Positions 50,288-58,999 of a stretch of DNA of 64,000 nucleotides are shown piece by piece. The notes beneath the pieces were generated by a model. It had not been told where the DNA came from. It searched no databases and saw only the letters and a program-made list of their open reading frames with translations. Every line of letters starts with the position of its first letter. Position 1 is the stretch's first letter. A program made the position numbers and the translations under genes. Origin of the DNA: Bacillus sp. FJAT-14578 (GTDB lineage: Bacteria; Bacillota; Bacilli; Bacillales; Bacillaceae_H); the NCBI RefSeq assembly GCF_000504165.1, contig NZ_AYSE01000001.1:992001-1056000 (forward strand), given 5' to 3'.

Positions 50288-51061
50288 TTATGCTTGGTCG
50301 CTTCCGAAGAAATTACGGAAGGCTTGGATCGTTGTATCACGGTTTAATGCTGCAATCGATGTTGTTAACGGAATGCCTTTTGGACAAGACTGCACACAGT
50401 TTTGTGAGTTTCCGCAATTCGCTAATCCACCGTCTCCCATAATCGTCTCCAGGCGCTCCGCTTTATGCATGCCTCCTGTTGGATGGGCATTGAACAAGCG
50501 AACTTGGGATAAAGGTGCCGGACCGATGAAATCAGATTTGCTGTTGACGTTCGGGCAAGATTCCAGGCAGACACCGCACGTCATACATTTTGATAATTCA
50601 TAAGCCCATTGGCGCTTGCGCTCAGGCATACGCGGTCCTGGCCCAAGATCATACGTCCCGTCAATCGGAACCCATGCCTTCACACGTTTTAAAGCATCAA
50701 ACATGCGGCTTCTGTCTACTTGCAAGTCACGAACAACCGGGAATGTTTTCATCGGCTGAAGGCGAATCGGCTGTTCCAATTTATCGACAAGCGCTGTACA
50801 GGACTGGCGCGGCTTGCCGTTGATCACCATCGAACAGGCTCCGCATACTTCCTCTAAGCAGTTCATATCCCATGTAATCGGTGTGGTTTGGTTGCCTCTC
50901 GCATCAACAGGGTTTCGTCGAATTTCCATGAGCGCCGAAATGACGTTCATGTTAGGACGATAAGGGATTTCAAATTCTTGCTCATAAGAAGAACCTTCCG
51001 GTCCATCTTGACGAGTGATGATAAACTTTACCGTTTTTTGTGCACTCATAGTCGTACTCAT
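50288..51061 (-). CDS. sdhB: Succinate dehydrogenase iron-sulfur subunit
   Basis: 257 residues. [2Fe-2S] cysteines in CLEEVCGACSM (about 68-76) with a later QSC, [4Fe-4S] CMTCGVCLESCP (about 158-168), and [3Fe-4S] with CGNSQNCVQSCPKGI. Joins SdhA to the membrane anchor SdhC. ATG 51061, 3 nt after the sdhA stop; the Shine-Dalgarno GAGGGGG lies in the end of sdhA. Confidence 0.97.
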   Translation of the reverse strand: MSTTMSAQKTVKFIITRQDGPEGSSYEQEFEIPYRPNMNVISALMEIRRNPVDARGNQTTPITWDMNCLEEVCGACSMVINGKPRQSCTALVDKLEQPIRLQPMKTFPVVRDLQVDRSRMFDALKRVKAWVPIDGTYDLGPGPRMPERKRQWAYELSKCMTCGVCLESCPNVNSKSDFIGPAPLSQVRLFNAHPTGGMHKAERLETIMGDGGLANCGNSQNCVQSCPKGIPLTTSIAALNRDTTIQAFRNFFGSDQA

Positions 51062-51064
51062 GGC

Positions 51065-52861
51065 TTAACGAACCCCCTCTTCTTTTTTCTCTGATGCTGC
51101 TTTCTTTTCATCTTTTTTCTTCGTATAATCGCGCTTACGAGGCTTGATCAAGGAAACATCGACTTCTTCGTAATGGAAAGCCGGTGTGACTTTTTCACCC
51201 GCAAAGCTTGCCATCGTTGTCTTTAAGAACTCCTCATCGTTACGATCCGGGAAGTCCGGCTTGTAGTGGGCTCCGCGGCTCTCGTTACGGTTGTAAGCTC
51301 CCAATGTCACCACGCGTGAAAGTTCAAGCATGTTTTTCAATTGTCGGGTGAAGGTTGCCCCTTGGTTGCTCCATTTTGCTGTATCGTTAATGTTGATGCG
51401 ATCGAAACGTTCCATCAACTCTTGGATTTTTTCATCCGTCTTCAATAACTTATCGTTGTAGCGAACAACCGTTACGTTATCGGTCATCCACTCTCCAAGC
51501 TCTTTATGAAGAACGTAGGCATTTTCATTTCCATCTAAAGACATGATTTGATTCCATTTTTCCTGTTCTTGCTGTACATGGCGGTCGAACAAGCTGGATG
51601 GAAGCGCATCGGCGCTCTTTTCTAATCCGTTAATATATCGAACGGCATTAGGTCCCGCTACCATACCGCCGTAAATGGCAGATAGTAAAGAGTTCGCTCC
51701 TAAACGGTTCGCTCCGTGCTGGGAGTAATCACATTCACCGGCAGCGAAAAGACCCGGAATGTTGGTCATTTGATCATAATCGACCCATAAACCGCCCATC
51801 GAATAGTGAACCGCAGGGAAGATCTTCATCGGTACTTTACGCGGGTCATCACCCATGAATTTTTCATAGATTTCAATGATTCCGCCAAGCTTGATGTCAA
51901 GCTCCTTCGGATCTTTATGCGAAAGATCCAGGTAAACCATGTTTTCACCATTGATACCTAGTTTTTGAGCGACACAAACGTCGAAGATCTCACGTGTCGC
52001 AATGTCACGCGGAACCAAGTTTCCGTAAGCCGGATACTTTTCTTCTAAGAAGTACCAAGGTTTTCCGTCTTTATACGTCCAAACGCGTCCGCCTTCTCCA
52101 CGAGCCGACTCACTCATTAAGCGAAGCTTGTCATCCCCAGGAATGGCTGTCGGGTGAATTTGAATGAACTCACCGTTCGCATAATAAACCCCTTGTTGGT
52201 ACACGATCGATGCCGCTGAACCTGTATTGATGACAGAGTTGGTCGATTTACCAAAGATAATACCAGGTCCTCCGGTAGCCATGATGACGGCATCTGCCGG
52301 GAACGACTGGATTTCCATCGTTTGCAGGTTTTGAGCGGCAATCCCACGACATGCACCTTCGTCATCCAAAATAACCCCTAAAAATTCCCAGCCTTCATAC
52401 TTCGTCACAAGTCCCGCTACTTCATGGCGGCGAACTTGTTCATCTAATGCGTACAGCAACTGTTGTCCAGTTGTTGCTCCCGCGAATGCGGTACGGTGAT
52501 GCTGTGTTCCACCAAAGCGGCGGAAATCAAGCAATCCTTCCGGCGTACGGTTAAACATGACTCCCATCCGGTCTAATAAGTGAATAATTCCAGGCGCTGC
52601 TTCACACATCGCTTTGACTGGAGGCTGGTTCGCCAAGAAGTCACCGCCGTAAACCGTATCATCAAAGTGTTCCCACGGAGAATCTCCTTCCCCTTTGGTG
52701 TTTACCGCACCGTTAATACCGCCTTGCGCACAGACCGAGTGAGATCGTTTTACCGGAACAAGTGAAAATAAATCCGCCTGTTTTCCTGCCTCTGCAATTT
52801 TAATTGTGGCCATCAGGCCTGCTAAACCGCCGCCAACGACGATAATTCTCCCTTTACTCAT
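51065..52861 (-). CDS. sdhA: Succinate dehydrogenase flavoprotein subunit
   Basis: 598 residues. FAD dinucleotide fold IVVGGGLAGLMATIKIAEAG at the start, covalent-FAD His in KRSHSVCAQGGING (about 40), catalytic Arg region SESARGEGGR, and HYSMGGLWVD. It oxidises succinate and feeds electrons to menaquinone through SdhBC. The C-terminus is Lys/Glu-rich. Confidence 0.98.
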   Translation of the reverse strand: MSKGRIIVVGGGLAGLMATIKIAEAGKQADLFSLVPVKRSHSVCAQGGINGAVNTKGEGDSPWEHFDDTVYGGDFLANQPPVKAMCEAAPGIIHLLDRMGVMFNRTPEGLLDFRRFGGTQHHRTAFAGATTGQQLLYALDEQVRRHEVAGLVTKYEGWEFLGVILDDEGACRGIAAQNLQTMEIQSFPADAVIMATGGPGIIFGKSTNSVINTGSAASIVYQQGVYYANGEFIQIHPTAIPGDDKLRLMSESARGEGGRVWTYKDGKPWYFLEEKYPAYGNLVPRDIATREIFDVCVAQKLGINGENMVYLDLSHKDPKELDIKLGGIIEIYEKFMGDDPRKVPMKIFPAVHYSMGGLWVDYDQMTNIPGLFAAGECDYSQHGANRLGANSLLSAIYGGMVAGPNAVRYINGLEKSADALPSSLFDRHVQQEQEKWNQIMSLDGNENAYVLHKELGEWMTDNVTVVRYNDKLLKTDEKIQELMERFDRININDTAKWSNQGATFTRQLKNMLELSRVVTLGAYNRNESRGAHYKPDFPDRNDEEFLKTTMASFAGEKVTPAFHYEEVDVSLIKPRKRDYTKKKDEKKAASEKKEEGVR

Positions 52862-52890
52862 CGTAACCCCACTCCTTTAAACCTATCAGA

Positions 52891-53499
52891 TTATGCAAAC
52901 GCCAAAATAGCACGAACACCGACAAACGCCAATGCTACGAAGATTCCTAATGTCACATACGTTGAAATTCGTTGAGAACGAGGAGTTACTGTCAGTCCCC
53001 AACTTACGCCGAACGTCCATAAACCGTTCGCAAAATGGAATACAGTCGACAAGATTCCCACAATATAGAATGCTAACATGGCAGGATTATCGACGATATT
53101 CGCCATCATTTCATAGTTGACTTCAGCTCCGAAGAATACTTGAATTCTTGTTTCCCACACGTGCCAAGCGATGAAAATAAGAGTAACTACCCCTGAAACA
53201 CGCTGAAGCAAGAACATCCAGTTACGGAAATACCCGTAATGGCTTACATTGTTCTTTGCTGTGAAGGCAATATACAGTCCGTAAATCGCATGGAATAAAA
53301 TAGGTAAGAAAATAATGAAAACTTCTAATGCGTAGCGAAAAGGCAAGCTCTCCATGAAATGGGAAGCTTTATTAAAGGCCTCAGGCCCTTTTGTCGCAAA
53401 GTGATTCACGACTAAGTGCTGGATAAGGAAGATCCCTACCGGAATGACACCTAACAATGAATGTAGTCTGCGATTGAAAAACTCCTTGTTTGCTGCCAT
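52891..53499 (-). CDS. sdhC: Succinate dehydrogenase cytochrome b558 subunit
   Basis: 202 residues, five membrane helices, the dihaem B-type anchor of Bacillus menaquinone reductases. Haem-ligand His candidates sit in RRLHSLLGV, LIQHLVVNHF, LFHAIYGL, IFIAWHVWE and TVFHFANGLW. First gene of sdhCAB; AAGGGGG upstream. Confidence 0.97.
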   Translation of the reverse strand: MAANKEFFNRRLHSLLGVIPVGIFLIQHLVVNHFATKGPEAFNKASHFMESLPFRYALEVFIIFLPILFHAIYGLYIAFTAKNNVSHYGYFRNWMFLLQRVSGVVTLIFIAWHVWETRIQVFFGAEVNYEMMANIVDNPAMLAFYIVGILSTVFHFANGLWTFGVSWGLTVTPRSQRISTYVTLGIFVALAFVGVRAILAFA

Positions 53500-53631
53500 A
53501 CATTAAACCCCCTTTGATAAATGAACGAATTTTAGAAAAAAATGCAAGACTCCCCATCCATCCTAATAGATTAACAGGTCGACAAAAAATGTAACCCTTT
53601 GCATTTTTTATCGAATAAATGTGACAAATTC

Positions 53632-53660
53632 ATTGTACTCCCATCTATTATACCCGTCAA
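53632..53660 (-). promoter_or_regulatory. Sigma-A promoter of sdhCAB
   Basis: Minus strand TTGACG (53655-53660), 17 nt, TACAAT (53632-53637); leader of about 125 nt. No cre or Fur site was seen in the leader. Confidence 0.75.
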
Positions 53661-53852
53661 GGAAGCTAGGCGTAATTGTTCAGTAAAATACAAACAATAA
53701 ATAATCTTCTAATAATTGTACAATTTACGGGATCCATTCAATAAAATTCTACTCCGAGAAATAAAAAAATAAGAGTATTAAACCGTTTATCTCCATCATT
53801 CACAAAAGTTGTTTTTGTCATTTTTTGGTGGCCGAAAACTTCATAATTCGTC

Positions 53853-53882
53853 AAAAAAAAAAGGTGAGACAACTATCACCTT
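53853..53882 (-). terminator. Minus-strand terminator between yslB and sdhC
   Basis: AAGGTGA/TCACCTT stem with a loop of about 8 nt followed on minus by ten T. It would stop transcription entering from the lysC-dapA side, antisense to yslB, before the sdh promoter. Confidence 0.75.
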
Positions 53883-53918
53883 CATATATAATATAAGCTA
53901 TAGAAAGAGGGGAAGAAA

Positions 53919-54368
53919 TTGACTAACTTATCGATACAACAGGAAGAAACCTTAGATGAACAACATTTTCCTTATTTCGGTTACAGTTTAATTCGAGACG
54001 TCTTGCTGCCGGATTTGCTCGGTAACGAATCACATCAAATTTTATATTGGTCAGGTAAAGCTTTAGCCAGAAAATATCCTTTACCCCAACAGGAAGACCT
54101 TCTGTCCTTCTTCCTAAAAGCAGGCTGGGGGATTCTCACCGTGACAGAAGAAAAACGACGCGAACTAGAGCTTGTTTTATCCGGTGACGTTGTGGAAAAG
54201 AGATTGAAAGATGCCCCGAATGCCTCTTTCCATTTGGAAGCGGGTTTTATTGCAGAACAAATTCAACTTCAAAAGAATTGTATAGCCGAATCTTATTTAG
54301 AGTTAAAGGGCAAACAAAACAAAGTCCTTATTACCGTAAAATGGGATAAAAAAGATATCATCGAATAA
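53919..54368 (+). CDS. yslB: YslB (DUF2507) protein
   Basis: 149 residues. Seen: HFPYFGYSLIRDVLLPDLLG, ILYWSGKALARKYPL and FFLKAGWG, diagnostic of the YslB family, which has a V4R-like fold. Function not established. TTG start with GAGGGG 6 nt upstream. B. subtilis has yslB between sdhC and lysC. Confidence 0.92.
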   Translation: MTNLSIQQEETLDEQHFPYFGYSLIRDVLLPDLLGNESHQILYWSGKALARKYPLPQQEDLLSFFLKAGWGILTVTEEKRRELELVLSGDVVEKRLKDAPNASFHLEAGFIAEQIQLQKNCIAESYLELKGKQNKVLITVKWDKKDIIE

Positions 54369-54371
54369 AAC

Positions 54372-54406
54372 AATCCCCCGTTCAGTCAAACGGGGGATTA
54401 TTCTTT
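54372..54406 (+). terminator. Terminator of yslB
   Basis: AATCCCCCGTT / AACGGGGGATT stem, loop CAGTCA, then ATTCTTT, 3 nt after the stop codon. Confidence 0.9.
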
Positions 54407-54503
54407 ATCCCTCATTAACGGGCAGTAAGACCCCCAGTTCAAAACTTAGCGTAATCGCGGAAGTTTAAGTGGGGGACCACTGCCCGTAAAAGCTCGATAA
54501 GTC
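54404..54503. repeat. Family A repeat between yslB and dapA
   Basis: TTTATCCCTCATTAACGGGC to CCACTGCCCGTAAAAGCTCG. Here both ends carry the CGGGCAG motif in opposite orientation, so the element is palindromic end to end. Confidence 0.7.
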
Positions 54504-54533
54504 AACTATTGAAGAAAGCCCGTTTTCCTCATT

Positions 54534-55406
54534 TTAAATAGATTGAAGAACCTCTGTTAACGCTTGATGTTCTTGCTGAGATAGCGGAACAAGCGGCAGA
54601 CGAACAAATCCTGTGTCCAGTCCCTTTAATCGTAAAGCCGCTTTGACCGGAGTAGGGCTTGGCGCCGCAAATAGGGCGTTCATGACCGGCAACAACTTTT
54701 GATGCGCTTTTGCGGCTTTTTGCCGTTCACCATCTTCAAAAGCCTTAATCATCTCTTGCATTTCATTTCCAATGATATGAGATGCCACAGATATAATTCC
54801 ATTACCGCCAATTGCCAACACAGGCAAAGCCAGAGCATCATCGCCGCTGTACAGCGCAAAATCATCGTCCGTGTTAGCGATAATTTCAGTCATCGCACTA
54901 AGGTCACCGCTTGCTTCTTTAACAGCTACAACATTTGAAAGCTTAGATAGCCTTATTACCGTCTCAGCAGCAATTTTGGTCACAGCACGACCCGGAACAT
55001 TATAAAGCATAACAGGTAAATCCGTGCTTTCCGCAATCACTTTGAAATGTTGATAAAGTCCTTCTTGATTCGGTTTATTATAATATGGTGCTACAAGCAT
55101 GATAGCGTCCACACCCGTTTTTTCTGCTTCTTTTGTCAGCTCTATGGAAGCATATGTGTTATTGCTTCCCGTACCGGCAATAACAGGTATTCTCCCGTCT
55201 ACAACCTCTACTACATGACGAAATAAATCCAGCTTCTCTTCTGCTGATAAAGTAGGGGATTCACCGGTTGTTCCAGCAACCACCAATGAATCCGTCCCGT
55301 TTTCAATTAAATGGTTCACAAGCTTTGTCGTTTGTGAAAAATCAATGTTTCCTTCTTGATCAAAAGGTGTAATCATAGCAGTTGACACTTTCCCAAAATT
55401 AATCAT
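54534..55406 (-). CDS. dapA: 4-hydroxy-tetrahydrodipicolinate synthase
   Basis: 290 residues, class I aldolase-type TIM barrel; condenses pyruvate with aspartate semialdehyde in the lysine/diaminopimelate pathway. Seen: VAGTTGESPTLSAEEK, YYNKPNQEGLYQHF, PGRAVTKI and the Schiff-base Lys in VVAVKEASGD (about 161). It follows lysC by 48 nt with no terminator, so it should share the lysine riboswitch. In B. subtilis dapA lies elsewhere, with dapG and asd. Confidence 0.97.
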   Translation of the reverse strand: MINFGKVSTAMITPFDQEGNIDFSQTTKLVNHLIENGTDSLVVAGTTGESPTLSAEEKLDLFRHVVEVVDGRIPVIAGTGSNNTYASIELTKEAEKTGVDAIMLVAPYYNKPNQEGLYQHFKVIAESTDLPVMLYNVPGRAVTKIAAETVIRLSKLSNVVAVKEASGDLSAMTEIIANTDDDFALYSGDDALALPVLAIGGNGIISVASHIIGNEMQEMIKAFEDGERQKAAKAHQKLLPVMNALFAAPSPTPVKAALRLKGLDTGFVRLPLVPLSQQEHQALTEVLQSI

Positions 55407-55454
55407 ATCTTCACTCCCTTAAAATAATCGGACTTCGTTTGACAAGTTACCTTA

Positions 55455-55952
55455 TTATTTCGCGCCTACCACTTCTGCATCCAGTTGGAAAGCATGATGA
55501 AGCGTTTCAACTGCCCGTACCATTTCAGCTTGTTCAATAACTGTCGAAATTTTAATCTCAGATGTACTTACCATCTTCACTTCAATTTGCTCGTTCGCCA
55601 GCACTTCAAACATGTCCGCCGCTACACCAGGGTTAGAAATCATTCCAGATCCAACAATTGAAACTTTCGCCAATCCCTTTTCGTGTTCAATTCGTTCATA
55701 TCCAAGTTTCTCCGCATATTGAGAAAGAACATCTATCGTATTTTGCACATCCTCTGTTTTAACAGAAAACGAGATAGAGGGTTCTCCTGTCGATAAGGCA
55801 CTTTGAATAATGATATCTACATTAATATGATGTTTTGCCAGTGTGGAAAAAATCGTGGACAACGTATGTAAACGATCTTCCATTCCTACTACTGTAACAC
55901 GTGATACATTATCTTCAAATGCAATACCTCTTACAACTAAGTTCTGCTCCAT
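55455..55952 (-). CDS. lysC: Aspartokinase beta subunit (in-frame internal start)
   Basis: 165 residues identical to the C-terminal ACT domains of LysC. An internal ATG (55950-55952, start MEQNLVVRGIAF) is preceded by GAGGAGG at 8 nt, a ribosome site stronger than needed for coding. B. subtilis LysC is known to be an alpha2-beta2 enzyme made from such overlapping products. Confidence 0.8.
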   Translation of the reverse strand: MEQNLVVRGIAFEDNVSRVTVVGMEDRLHTLSTIFSTLAKHHINVDIIIQSALSTGEPSISFSVKTEDVQNTIDVLSQYAEKLGYERIEHEKGLAKVSIVGSGMISNPGVAADMFEVLANEQIEVKMVSTSEIKISTVIEQAEMVRAVETLHHAFQLDAEVVGAK

Positions 55953-56687
55953 AGATGCTTCCTCCTCAACAATCGTGCCTCTTTCTAACTCCATGCTTGA
56001 ACGCACTTCAAGCGGAACATGATGATTTTTTGCAAATTCAACCGCCCTCGGATGCAGTACTCCTGCACCTAAATTAGCTAATTCCAACATTTCATCATAA
56101 GAAATGGATTTCAGTTTTCTTGCCGATTTCACATAGCGGGGATCTGTCGTAAATACTCCTGGCACATCTGTATATATATCGCACTTTTCTGCCTTTAAAG
56201 CCGCAGCCAGAGCAACAGCCGTTGTATCAGATCCTCCTCTTCCAAGAGTTGCAATCTCCTTATCTTCTGTCATCCCCTGAAATCCTGCCACCACAACGAT
56301 AAGATCTTTGTTTAATAATTTTTGAATGCGCTCCGTCTGAATATTAGTGATTCTGGCATTGCCATGTACCGCTTCTGTCTCAATTCCCGCTTGCCAGCCC
56401 GTTAAAGAAATGGCCTCATGCCCCTTTTCTTGCAAAGCCATGCACAATAATGAAATAGTAATTTGCTCCCCTGTTGTTAATAGCATATCCATTTCTCTTT
56501 TGCTTGGGTTAGATGAGATCTGATTTGCAAGAGAAACGAGTTCATCCGTTGTTTTTCCCATTGCCGAAACAACGACAACGACTTGATTTCCCTGTTGTAC
56601 CTCTGCAATGATACGAGTTGCTGCATGTTGAATACGTTCAATTGAGCCGACTGATGTTCCGCCGAACTTTTGGACAATTAATCCCAT
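55455..56687 (-). CDS. lysC: Lysine-sensitive aspartokinase (alpha subunit)
   Basis: 410 residues, aspartokinase II type. Kinase domain with VQKFGGTSVGS, TTGEQITISLL, GRGGSDTTAVALA, and two C-terminal ACT domains (about 265-400). Position next to uvrC, a lysine riboswitch upstream and an internal start for a beta subunit all match B. subtilis lysC. First step of the aspartate pathway. Confidence 0.96.
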   Translation of the reverse strand: MGLIVQKFGGTSVGSIERIQHAATRIIAEVQQGNQVVVVVSAMGKTTDELVSLANQISSNPSKREMDMLLTTGEQITISLLCMALQEKGHEAISLTGWQAGIETEAVHGNARITNIQTERIQKLLNKDLIVVVAGFQGMTEDKEIATLGRGGSDTTAVALAAALKAEKCDIYTDVPGVFTTDPRYVKSARKLKSISYDEMLELANLGAGVLHPRAVEFAKNHHVPLEVRSSMELERGTIVEEEASMEQNLVVRGIAFEDNVSRVTVVGMEDRLHTLSTIFSTLAKHHINVDIIIQSALSTGEPSISFSVKTEDVQNTIDVLSQYAEKLGYERIEHEKGLAKVSIVGSGMISNPGVAADMFEVLANEQIEVKMVSTSEIKISTVIEQAEMVRAVETLHHAFQLDAEVVGAK

Positions 56688-56825
56688 ATTGGACCATCCT
56701 TTTCTATTAATTTTCCATATAAGCTTTTTAATCGATAGATTTTCTCAAGGTGAAAACTTTTGGTTTTAACCAAATTTTAAGACAGAATCATTTTCTTGTA
56801 TTGTCTATTGGAGTAAAAAACAAAA

Positions 56826-56857
56826 AAGCAATGAGATAGAAGACTATCCCATTGCTT
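56826..56857 (-). terminator. Riboswitch-controlled terminator upstream of lysC
   Basis: AAGCAATGGGATAG pairs with CTATCTCATTGCTT; TTTTTT follows on minus. The 5' arm lies next to the riboswitch P1, as expected for lysine-induced termination. Confidence 0.9.
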
Positions 56858-56888
56858 AGTATGAACCAATATCAAATGAAATTCCGCA

Positions 56889-57072
56889 ATGTGAGATAGC
56901 TCTCCAAGGTTTCGTTACCTTGACAGCCCTGTATTTATTCAATACAGAACCAGCAAAAGCTGCAATGAGGCAACCTTCACTTCGGCGAATTTTCCTTTCA
57001 ATCATGTTCGCAGGAGCTCAATCTCCTCCCATGATTTACTTTTAAACTTCGCACCTCTACCTTCACTTCAAC
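56889..57072 (-). promoter_or_regulatory. Lysine riboswitch (L box)
   Basis: Conserved segments on minus: AAGGTAGAGGTGCGAAG, CCGAAGTGAAGG, GGGCTGTCAAGG and GGAGAGCTATCTCACATT. P1 can form between GTGA-GGTAG and CTATCTCAC. With the terminator downstream it is an OFF switch for lysC-dapA. Confidence 0.93.
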
Positions 57073-57107
57073 GTAATGAAGTGTTTAAGTAATATGAAAT
57101 TATCTAC

Positions 57108-57136
57108 ATCATATCAAATTTATAGCATTGCGGCAA
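57108..57136 (-). promoter_or_regulatory. Sigma-A promoter of lysC-dapA
   Basis: Minus strand TTGCCG (57131-57136), 17 nt, TATGAT (57108-57113), between uvrC and the riboswitch. Confidence 0.65.
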
Positions 57137-57138
57137 TA

Positions 57139-58911
57139 TTATTTTTTTAATTTCTCAAAAATAATCTCCGCCACGTTTTTAGGAATATTTACTTCTTGGA
57201 TTTCTTCGACTGTCGCTTCTTTTAGACGTTTAATCGACCCAAAATGTTTTAGCAAAGCCTTTTTACGCTTTTCTCCTACTCCCGGAATGTCATCCAACAC
57301 GGATTGGAACGCAGATTTGGAGCGAACTTGGCGATGAAACGTAATCGCAAAACGGTGGACTTCGTCTTGAATTCTCTGTAACAGATAAAACTCTTGGCTA
57401 TTGCGCTCCAATGATATGATTTCAGGAGGCTGGCCCATCAATAAATTGGACGTTCGGTGCTTATCATCTTTTACAAGACCGGCTGTCGGGATAAACAAGC
57501 CAAGTTCATGTTCCAACACCTCTTCGACAGCTGCCAAATGTCCTTTACCTCCATCGATAATGATTAAATCCGGAAGGGGTAAGTTCTCTTTTAACACCCG
57601 GCTATACCTTCTTCGAACCACTTCACGCATCGAATCATAATCATTCGGACCTTCCACCGTTTTGATCTTATATTTACGATATTCCTTTTTAGCGGGCTTT
57701 CCATCAACGAACACAATCATTGCCGACACTGGATCGGTCCCTTGAATATTCGAGTTATCGAACGCTTCAATTCGCTGGGGTGCTGCAATACCCAATTGTT
57801 TGCCCAAATGCTCCACCGCTTTAATCGTTCTCTCTTCGTCTCGTTCAATCAAGAAAAACTTTTCTTGAAGCGCGATTTTAGCGTTTTTGCATGCCAATTC
57901 GACTAACTCTTTTTTCTTCCCTTTCTTTGGATGATGGACATTGACTTCCAACAATTGTTGAACAAGGCCGGCATCAATATCATGGGGCAATAAAATTTCC
58001 TTTGGCTTAAAATGGTTATTTTGGCTGTAGAACTGGCCGATGAACGTTAAAAAATCTTCTGCCGGATCATTATAGAACGGAAACATGGAGACGTCCCGTT
58101 CAATCAGCTTCCCTTGGCGAATGAAAAAGACTTGAACGCACATCCAGCCTTTATCATAGGAATAACCGAATACATCCCGATCCACAAAGTCACCGAGCAT
58201 CATTTTCTGCTTCTCGATCGTTGCCTCAATATGGGCAATTTGATCGCGATATTCTTTTGCCCGTTCAAAATCCAGCTCTTCTGAAGCTTTCATCATTTTG
58301 GTTGTGAGCTCTTCCTTTACTTGCTTGTACCCTCCGTTTAAAAAACGGGCAATGTCATCAATGATTTCTTTGTTTTGCTCCATTGAAACCTCTTTCTCAC
58401 ACGGAGCCATACATTGCCCGATATGATAATATAGGCAAGCCCGGTCTGGCATAGTTGAACATTTTCTAAGCGGATAGATGCGGTCCAATAATTTTTTCGT
58501 TTCGTTTGCCGCTTGCGCGTTCGGATATGGACCGAAGTATTTTCCGTTATCCTTTTTGACTTTTCTTGTAATAATAAGACGCGGATGCTTTTCTCCCGTA
58601 ATTTTGATGAACGGATAACTTTTATCGTCTTTTAACATCACATTATATTTAGGGTCATGCTTTTTTATCAAATTCATTTCCAAAATAAGGGCTTCAATGT
58701 TTGAAGAAGTAACAATGTATTCAAAGTCTACAATCTCATTGACAAGACGCAATGTTTTTCCATCATGGCTGCCAGTGAAATAAGATCGAACCCTATTTTT
58801 CAATACTTTTGCCTTCCCGACATAAATGACCGTACCATGCCGGTCTTTCATTAAATAACATCCTGGCTGATCCGGTAAAATGGCCAATTTTTCTTTTAGA
58901 TGTCCGTGCAC
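57139..58911 (-). CDS. uvrC: Excinuclease ABC subunit C
   Basis: 590 residues. GIY-YIG nuclease domain at the start ([19 protein letters not shown]), Cys cluster near 150-175, UVR domain ([18 protein letters not shown]), RNase H-like second nuclease ([24 protein letters not shown]) and a C-terminal helix-hairpin-helix pair ([18 protein letters not shown]). It makes both incisions in nucleotide excision repair. GTG 58911 has GAGG at 8 nt; the GTG at 58920 is too close to it. Confidence 0.97.
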   Translation of the reverse strand: MHGHLKEKLAILPDQPGCYLMKDRHGTVIYVGKAKVLKNRVRSYFTGSHDGKTLRLVNEIVDFEYIVTSSNIEALILEMNLIKKHDPKYNVMLKDDKSYPFIKITGEKHPRLIITRKVKKDNGKYFGPYPNAQAANETKKLLDRIYPLRKCSTMPDRACLYYHIGQCMAPCEKEVSMEQNKEIIDDIARFLNGGYKQVKEELTTKMMKASEELDFERAKEYRDQIAHIEATIEKQKMMLGDFVDRDVFGYSYDKGWMCVQVFFIRQGKLIERDVSMFPFYNDPAEDFLTFIGQFYSQNNHFKPKEILLPHDIDAGLVQQLLEVNVHHPKKGKKKELVELACKNAKIALQEKFFLIERDEERTIKAVEHLGKQLGIAAPQRIEAFDNSNIQGTDPVSAMIVFVDGKPAKKEYRKYKIKTVEGPNDYDSMREVVRRRYSRVLKENLPLPDLIIIDGGKGHLAAVEEVLEHELGLFIPTAGLVKDDKHRTSNLLMGQPPEIISLERNSQEFYLLQRIQDEVHRFAITFHRQVRSKSAFQSVLDDIPGVGEKRKKALLKHFGSIKRLKEATVEEIQEVNIPKNVAEIIFEKLKK

Positions 58912-58941
58912 CTTTTTCACCTCAATTCATATCTGTTCTCT

Positions 58942-58999
58942 CTTATCCCGGATTAACGGGCATTAACCTCCTTCAATGATGGAAGGTTCACTTTATATA
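58942..58999. repeat. Family A repeat overlapping the end of the GT-C-type gene
   Basis: TTATCCCGGATTAACGGGCA to CAATGATGGAAGGTTCACTT-TATA. The minus strand of this copy is read as the last 14 codons and stop of the neighbouring gene. Confidence 0.75.
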
